This document shows positions 61,125-64,000 of a stretch of DNA of 64,000 bases, piece after piece. A program made the position numbers and the translations under genes. Position 1 is the stretch's first letter. Each line of letters begins with the position of its first letter. Under the pieces are notes generated by a model. The model did not search any database and was not told where the DNA came from. It was given only the letters and a program-made list of their open reading frames with translations. This DNA comes from J014 sp964486055 (GTDB lineage Bacteria > Acidobacteriota > Blastocatellia > Pyrinomonadales > Pyrinomonadaceae): assembly GCA_964486055.1 (NCBI GenBank), contig CAZALE010000006.1:62001-126000 (forward strand), in the 5' to 3' direction.

Positions 61125-61834
61125 TTCAACTCCTCCAAAGTTACCCGTCCTTCGTATATAGCTTTTCCTAAAATCACTCCGGAACAGCCAATCTCAGCCA
61201 GTTTTAATATATCTTGAATGCTGGATACTCCGCCGGAGGCGATTAGTTTTAATTCTGGTAGGTGATCCAAGAGCTTCTCATAAAGTCGCAAGTTAACCCC
61301 TTGCATTGCGCCGTCGTTCGATATATCAGTTACGAAGATTTCTTTAATATGTCCAGAGGTTACTAGATCTTTGAGAAAGGGCAATAGTTCGATGTTAGTT
61401 TTAGTTTGCCAGCCGTTGATAGCGATTTTCTCTTGGTATACGTCAATCCCTAATAAAATTCTGTCAGCACCATATTTTTCTACCCAACTGAACACTTTAT
61501 CGGGTGATTTGATCAGTAGACTGCCGAGATTTACTTGTTCAGCTCCAGCCTCGAAAACGGCAATAACATCTTCTTCAGTTCTAATACCACCCCCGAAATC
61601 TATCTTTAGATTTGTTGCAGTAGATATCGTTTTAAGAGTATTCAGGTTAGTTATTTTTCCAGTTTTTGCACCATCTAAATCAACCATGTGTAGGCGCGTT
61701 ATGCCATGCTCCTCGAATTTTTTAGCTATGTCTAAAGGACTATCGCTGTACACCTTAGTCTTACTAAAATCACCTTGAAAGAGTCTTACACATTTGCCAT
61801 TTATTATGTCGATTGCCGGGATTACCTGTATCAT
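61106..61834 (-). CDS. hisA: Phosphoribosylformimino-5-aminoimidazole carboxamide ribotide isomerase
   Basis: The 242-aa TIM barrel isomerises ProFAR to PRFAR. It begins MIQVIPAIDIINGKCVRLFQGDF (D9 is catalytic). HMVDLDGAKTG, DFGGGIRTEEDV and FVTDISNDGAMQG follow the family, and ASGGVSSIQDI is the second phosphate loop. The reading frame overlaps hisH by 4 nt upstream and hisF by 19 nt downstream. Confidence 0.95.
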   Translation of the reverse strand: MIQVIPAIDIINGKCVRLFQGDFSKTKVYSDSPLDIAKKFEEHGITRLHMVDLDGAKTGKITNLNTLKTISTATNLKIDFGGGIRTEEDVIAVFEAGAEQVNLGSLLIKSPDKVFSWVEKYGADRILLGIDVYQEKIAINGWQTKTNIELLPFLKDLVTSGHIKEIFVTDISNDGAMQGVNLRLYEKLLDHLPELKLIASGGVSSIQDILKLAEIGCSGVILGKAIYEGRVTLEELKCLQSA

Positions 61835-62415
61835 AATTCAATAAAATTCTTAAGTAACTTTTCTCCAACGTCGCCGGATTTTTCCGGATGAAATTGCACT
61901 GCATAGAAATTCTCATGTTCAATCGATGCTGAGAAGCAACCGCCATAGTCGCAATAAGATGTAGTTTTTTCGCCGATTTCTACATAAAAGCTATGAACGA
62001 AGTAGAAAAAGTCATTCTCATGAATTCCACGAAACAAGTCACCCTTAGGGTCGAATATGCTATTCCACCCAACATGAGGTACTTTTAGTTTTCCCGTAGG
62101 AAATTTATAAACTTTGTAAGGCAGTATGCCTAAACAACTCGTATTGCCCTCTTCTGAGAAGTCACAAAGAAGCTGCATCCCTAGGCATATACCTAAGAAA
62201 GGTTGTCTGATGGCTCTAATGACTTTATCTAGTCCCTTAGTTTTTAGATAGTTCATTGCGGTAGAGGCCTCACCGACGCCTGGGAATATTACCTTATCTG
62301 CTGAAAGTATCAGATTAGGTTCATCGGTTAAAATTGGTTCGACTCCCAAGCGCTTCAGAGCGTTTATTACAGATGCAGTGTTGCCAGCATTGTATTTTAT
62401 GATCGCAATTGTCAT
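61831..62415 (-). CDS. hisH: Imidazole glycerol phosphate synthase, glutamine amidotransferase subunit
   Basis: The 194-aa class I amidotransferase feeds ammonia to HisF. The nucleophile is C77 in FLGICLGMQLL, and the His/Glu pair is in AVQFHPEKSGD. The oxyanion strand is VIFPGVGEA. It overlaps hisA and hisB by 4 nt each. Confidence 0.95.
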   Translation of the reverse strand: MTIAIIKYNAGNTASVINALKRLGVEPILTDEPNLILSADKVIFPGVGEASTAMNYLKTKGLDKVIRAIRQPFLGICLGMQLLCDFSEEGNTSCLGILPYKVYKFPTGKLKVPHVGWNSIFDPKGDLFRGIHENDFFYFVHSFYVEIGEKTTSYCDYGGCFSASIEHENFYAVQFHPEKSGDVGEKLLKNFIEL

Positions 62416-63515
62416 ATACTGCCCTTAGTGCTCGGTAAAATATCGCTATCTACATCTCTTTTTATTGCCATCTTTATTGCTCTGGCGAAAGCCTTGAAAA
62501 TGGCTTCAATCTTATGATGTTCGTTCGTTCCCTCTGCTTTTATGTTTAAATTGCATTCTGCTTTATCTGAGAATGATTTAAAGAAGTGAAAGAACATTTC
62601 AGTCGGCATTTTACCTATCATTTCCCGGCGAAATTCTGCATTCCATACAATCCAGTTTCTTCCTCCGAAATCGATTGCAACCTGAGCTAAGCAATCATCC
62701 ATAGGCAAACAAAATCCGTAGCGATTCATACCTCGTTTGTCCTTGAGCGCCAACTTAAACGCTTCCCCGAGAGTTATGGCCACATCCTCGATGGTATGAT
62801 GTTCGTCTACCTCGAGGTCACCATTAGCACAAAGTTTAAGATCTATTTCCCCGTGGCGTGCTATTTGCTCAAGCAAATGATCAAAAAATGCAATGCCAGT
62901 AGAGATTTCAGCTTTTCCGCTTCCATCTAAGTTAATTTTGACTAAAACATCAGTTTCCCGCGTGGTGCGCCGATGCGTTATTATCCTCAAAGGTCGTTTT
63001 AAAAACTCGTAAATCTCCTTCCAGCTTTTGGCTATAAATACAGCTTCTTCTTGGCATTGAAAATTTGAGTTTTCAATGAATATGGCCTTTGCACCTAAAT
63101 TCTTTGCAAGCTGAATGTCTGTAGGTCTATCTCCGACGACAAACGAATTAGCTAAGTCGTATTCTTCTGAAAAGTATTCAGTCAGCATGCCTATATTAGG
63201 CTTTCTGGTGATTTTGTTCTCATGCGGGAAGCTTTTATCTATGTGGATTTTAGAAAATACGATTCCCTCATCTTTAAGCGTTTGCAGTATGAAGTTATGC
63301 ACAGCAAGAAACTTCTCTTCAGGGAAGGATTCCGTTCCCAATCCATCTTGATTGGTTACCATCACCAACTCAAACTGCAGTTCCCGAGCAATCTTGCCTA
63401 GATAGGTTATTACCCCAGGGAGAAAACGTAGTTTTTCAAATGAATCAACTTGAAAATCGGATGGCTCATGGATTATAGTTCCGTCCCTGTCAATGAATAA
63501 AACCCGCTTTTTCAT
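62412..63515 (-). CDS. hisB: Bifunctional histidinol-phosphatase / imidazoleglycerol-phosphate dehydratase
   Basis: The product is 367 aa from the ATG at 63515, which overlaps the hisC stop in ATGA; the open frame extends to 63587 but that start is not supported. The N-terminal HAD phosphatase (about residues 1-165) has FIDRDGT (D9, D11), VTNQDG and VGDRPTDIQLAKNLG. The C-terminal dehydratase (from about 175) has ITHRRTTRETDV, GIAFFDHLLEQIARHG, DEHHTIEDVAITLGEA and EGTNEHHKIEAIFKAFARA. Fusion of the two is known in gammaproteobacteria and Bacteroidetes. It does both step 6 and step 8 of histidine synthesis. Confidence 0.95.
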   Translation of the reverse strand: MKKRVLFIDRDGTIIHEPSDFQVDSFEKLRFLPGVITYLGKIARELQFELVMVTNQDGLGTESFPEEKFLAVHNFILQTLKDEGIVFSKIHIDKSFPHENKITRKPNIGMLTEYFSEEYDLANSFVVGDRPTDIQLAKNLGAKAIFIENSNFQCQEEAVFIAKSWKEIYEFLKRPLRIITHRRTTRETDVLVKINLDGSGKAEISTGIAFFDHLLEQIARHGEIDLKLCANGDLEVDEHHTIEDVAITLGEAFKLALKDKRGMNRYGFCLPMDDCLAQVAIDFGGRNWIVWNAEFRREMIGKMPTEMFFHFFKSFSDKAECNLNIKAEGTNEHHKIEAIFKAFARAIKMAIKRDVDSDILPSTKGSI

Positions 63516-64000
63516 AAACGCATACCTCGCAAAGCTTTGAGAAGAATCATGTTTTCTTCTTTTGTTCCGATGGTAATTCTCAGGCAATCTTCATGCACAT
63601 CGCTACGATGCCTGACCACAATTCCTTGCTTAATCAGCAAGTCGTAAATCTTCTTTGCTTTCCTTACCTTAATCAAAACAAAGTTAGCCTCGGAAGGAAA
63701 GACATTTTCTATTATTTCTATTTTTTTAAGCTCTTCTGTAAGCCATTCTCTCTGTTCGATTATTTCGCTCACCATTTTCTCGACTTTATGGCGGTTTGAA
63801 AGTGCTTCCTGAATCTTTTCCTGAGAAATCTGTGAAATGTTGTAGGGAGGTTTCACTTTATTAAAAAGTTCTATTATTTCCTCGGTTGCAAATGCAAGAC
63901 CGACACGCAATCCAGCTAGTCCCCAGGCTTTAGAAAAGGTTCTTAAAACGATGAGATTTTTGTAATTGTTTATTTCCTTTATCCAAGATGGCTTACTTGA
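63512..64000 (-). CDS. hisC: Histidinol-phosphate aminotransferase, 5' part beyond the window
   Basis: The frame is open to the window edge, so the N-terminal part is missing. About 162 C-terminal residues are present. They include the PLP lysine segment RTFSKAWGLAGLRVG and later RKAKKIYDLLIKQGIVVRH and the CLRITIGTKEEN segment of family I aminotransferases. The enzyme transaminates imidazole acetol phosphate. hisB starts inside its stop codon (4-nt overlap). An internal ATG at 63910 is inside the coding sequence and is not the start. Confidence 0.92.
   Translation of the reverse strand, partial: SSKPSWIKEINNYKNLIVLRTFSKAWGLAGLRVGLAFATEEIIELFNKVKPPYNISQISQEKIQEALSNRHKVEKMVSEIIEQREWLTEELKKIEIIENVFPSEANFVLIKVRKAKKIYDLLIKQGIVVRHRSDVHEDCLRITIGTKEENMILLKALRGMRL

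Noticed and set aside
1..64000. CRISPR arrays, tRNA genes, insertion sequences and prophage genes
   Set aside because: None were seen: no regularly spaced repeats, no tRNA T-loop with matching arms in gaps, no transposase, integrase or phage structural gene.

Overview
The window is 64 kb of bacterial chromosome, AT-rich (about 40% GC by eye) and densely coded on both strands. Genes include housekeeping enzymes (PurL, CysS, PpdK, DnaX, RecF, FtsH, Dxs, PgsA, riboflavin synthase, a his operon). Many secreted or lipid-anchored proteins, an O-antigen/exopolysaccharide cluster, a Wzc-like tyrosine autokinase and soluble MgtE-like and BON/LysM proteins suggest a Gram-negative-type didermal bacterium. 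My best guess from gene content is Acidobacteriota (Blastocatellia-like) or a relative; that is inference, and no rRNA or other taxonomic marker was available. I saw no tRNA, rRNA, insertion sequence, prophage or CRISPR array.

Layout. 1-8058 (+): threonine dehydratase tail, dihydrolipoyl dehydrogenase, a PRC-barrel/MgtE-N/CBS protein, two exported thioredoxin-fold proteins, PurL and HemW. 8098-18531 (-): LysM and BON-like proteins, PpdK, a stand-alone SRA-domain protein, CysS, an HNH nuclease, a class A beta-lactamase-fold hydrolase and the tyrosine kinase. 18723-23008 (+): a large NfnAB-like flavoprotein fusion and riboflavin synthase. 23230-24956 (-): dnaX preceded by the SRP RNA gene. 25309-26028 (+): PgsA, followed by about 1 kb holding a decayed zinc-ribbon gene. 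27028-29201 (-): a secreted repeat protein and RecF. 29222-34795: a thioredoxin-fold protein, a sigma-54 two-component pair and a PBP-like protein. 35263-44676: M48 protease, Dxs, a cysteine-rich exported protein, TilS, FtsH and an acyl-CoA ligase. 44931-51900: a small zinc-finger (anti-sigma-like) protein divergent from an HTH regulator, then ligase, two glycosyltransferases and a flippase. 51886-60298: EamA transporter, ferredoxin-domain protein, DsbA-VKOR pair, ECF sigma/anti-sigma pair, M16 protease and cupin. 60354-64000 (-): hisC-hisB-hisH-hisA-hisF.

Functional themes. Extracytoplasmic thiol chemistry is prominent: three thioredoxin-fold proteins, a DsbA-like lipoprotein and VKOR. Surface polysaccharide genes (46.7-51.9 kb) and the tyrosine kinase (16-18.5 kb) probably serve one export system although far apart. 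Transcription units often end in long perfect hairpins, several without a T tract.

The most notable signals are: (1) an A10 run in dnaX at the tau/gamma boundary, where either slipped frame stops at once and a 10-bp hairpin lies downstream; (2) four 6-bp palindromes in strict 8-bp register at 8934-8963, resembling a polylinker; (3) a stand-alone SRA (modified-cytosine reader) domain; (4) a one-chain NfnAB-like oxidoreductase; (5) a secreted protein with about 20 cysteines; (6) a divergent regulator pair with a perfect palindrome between them; (7) a zinc-ribbon pseudogene whose broken frames can be reconstructed.
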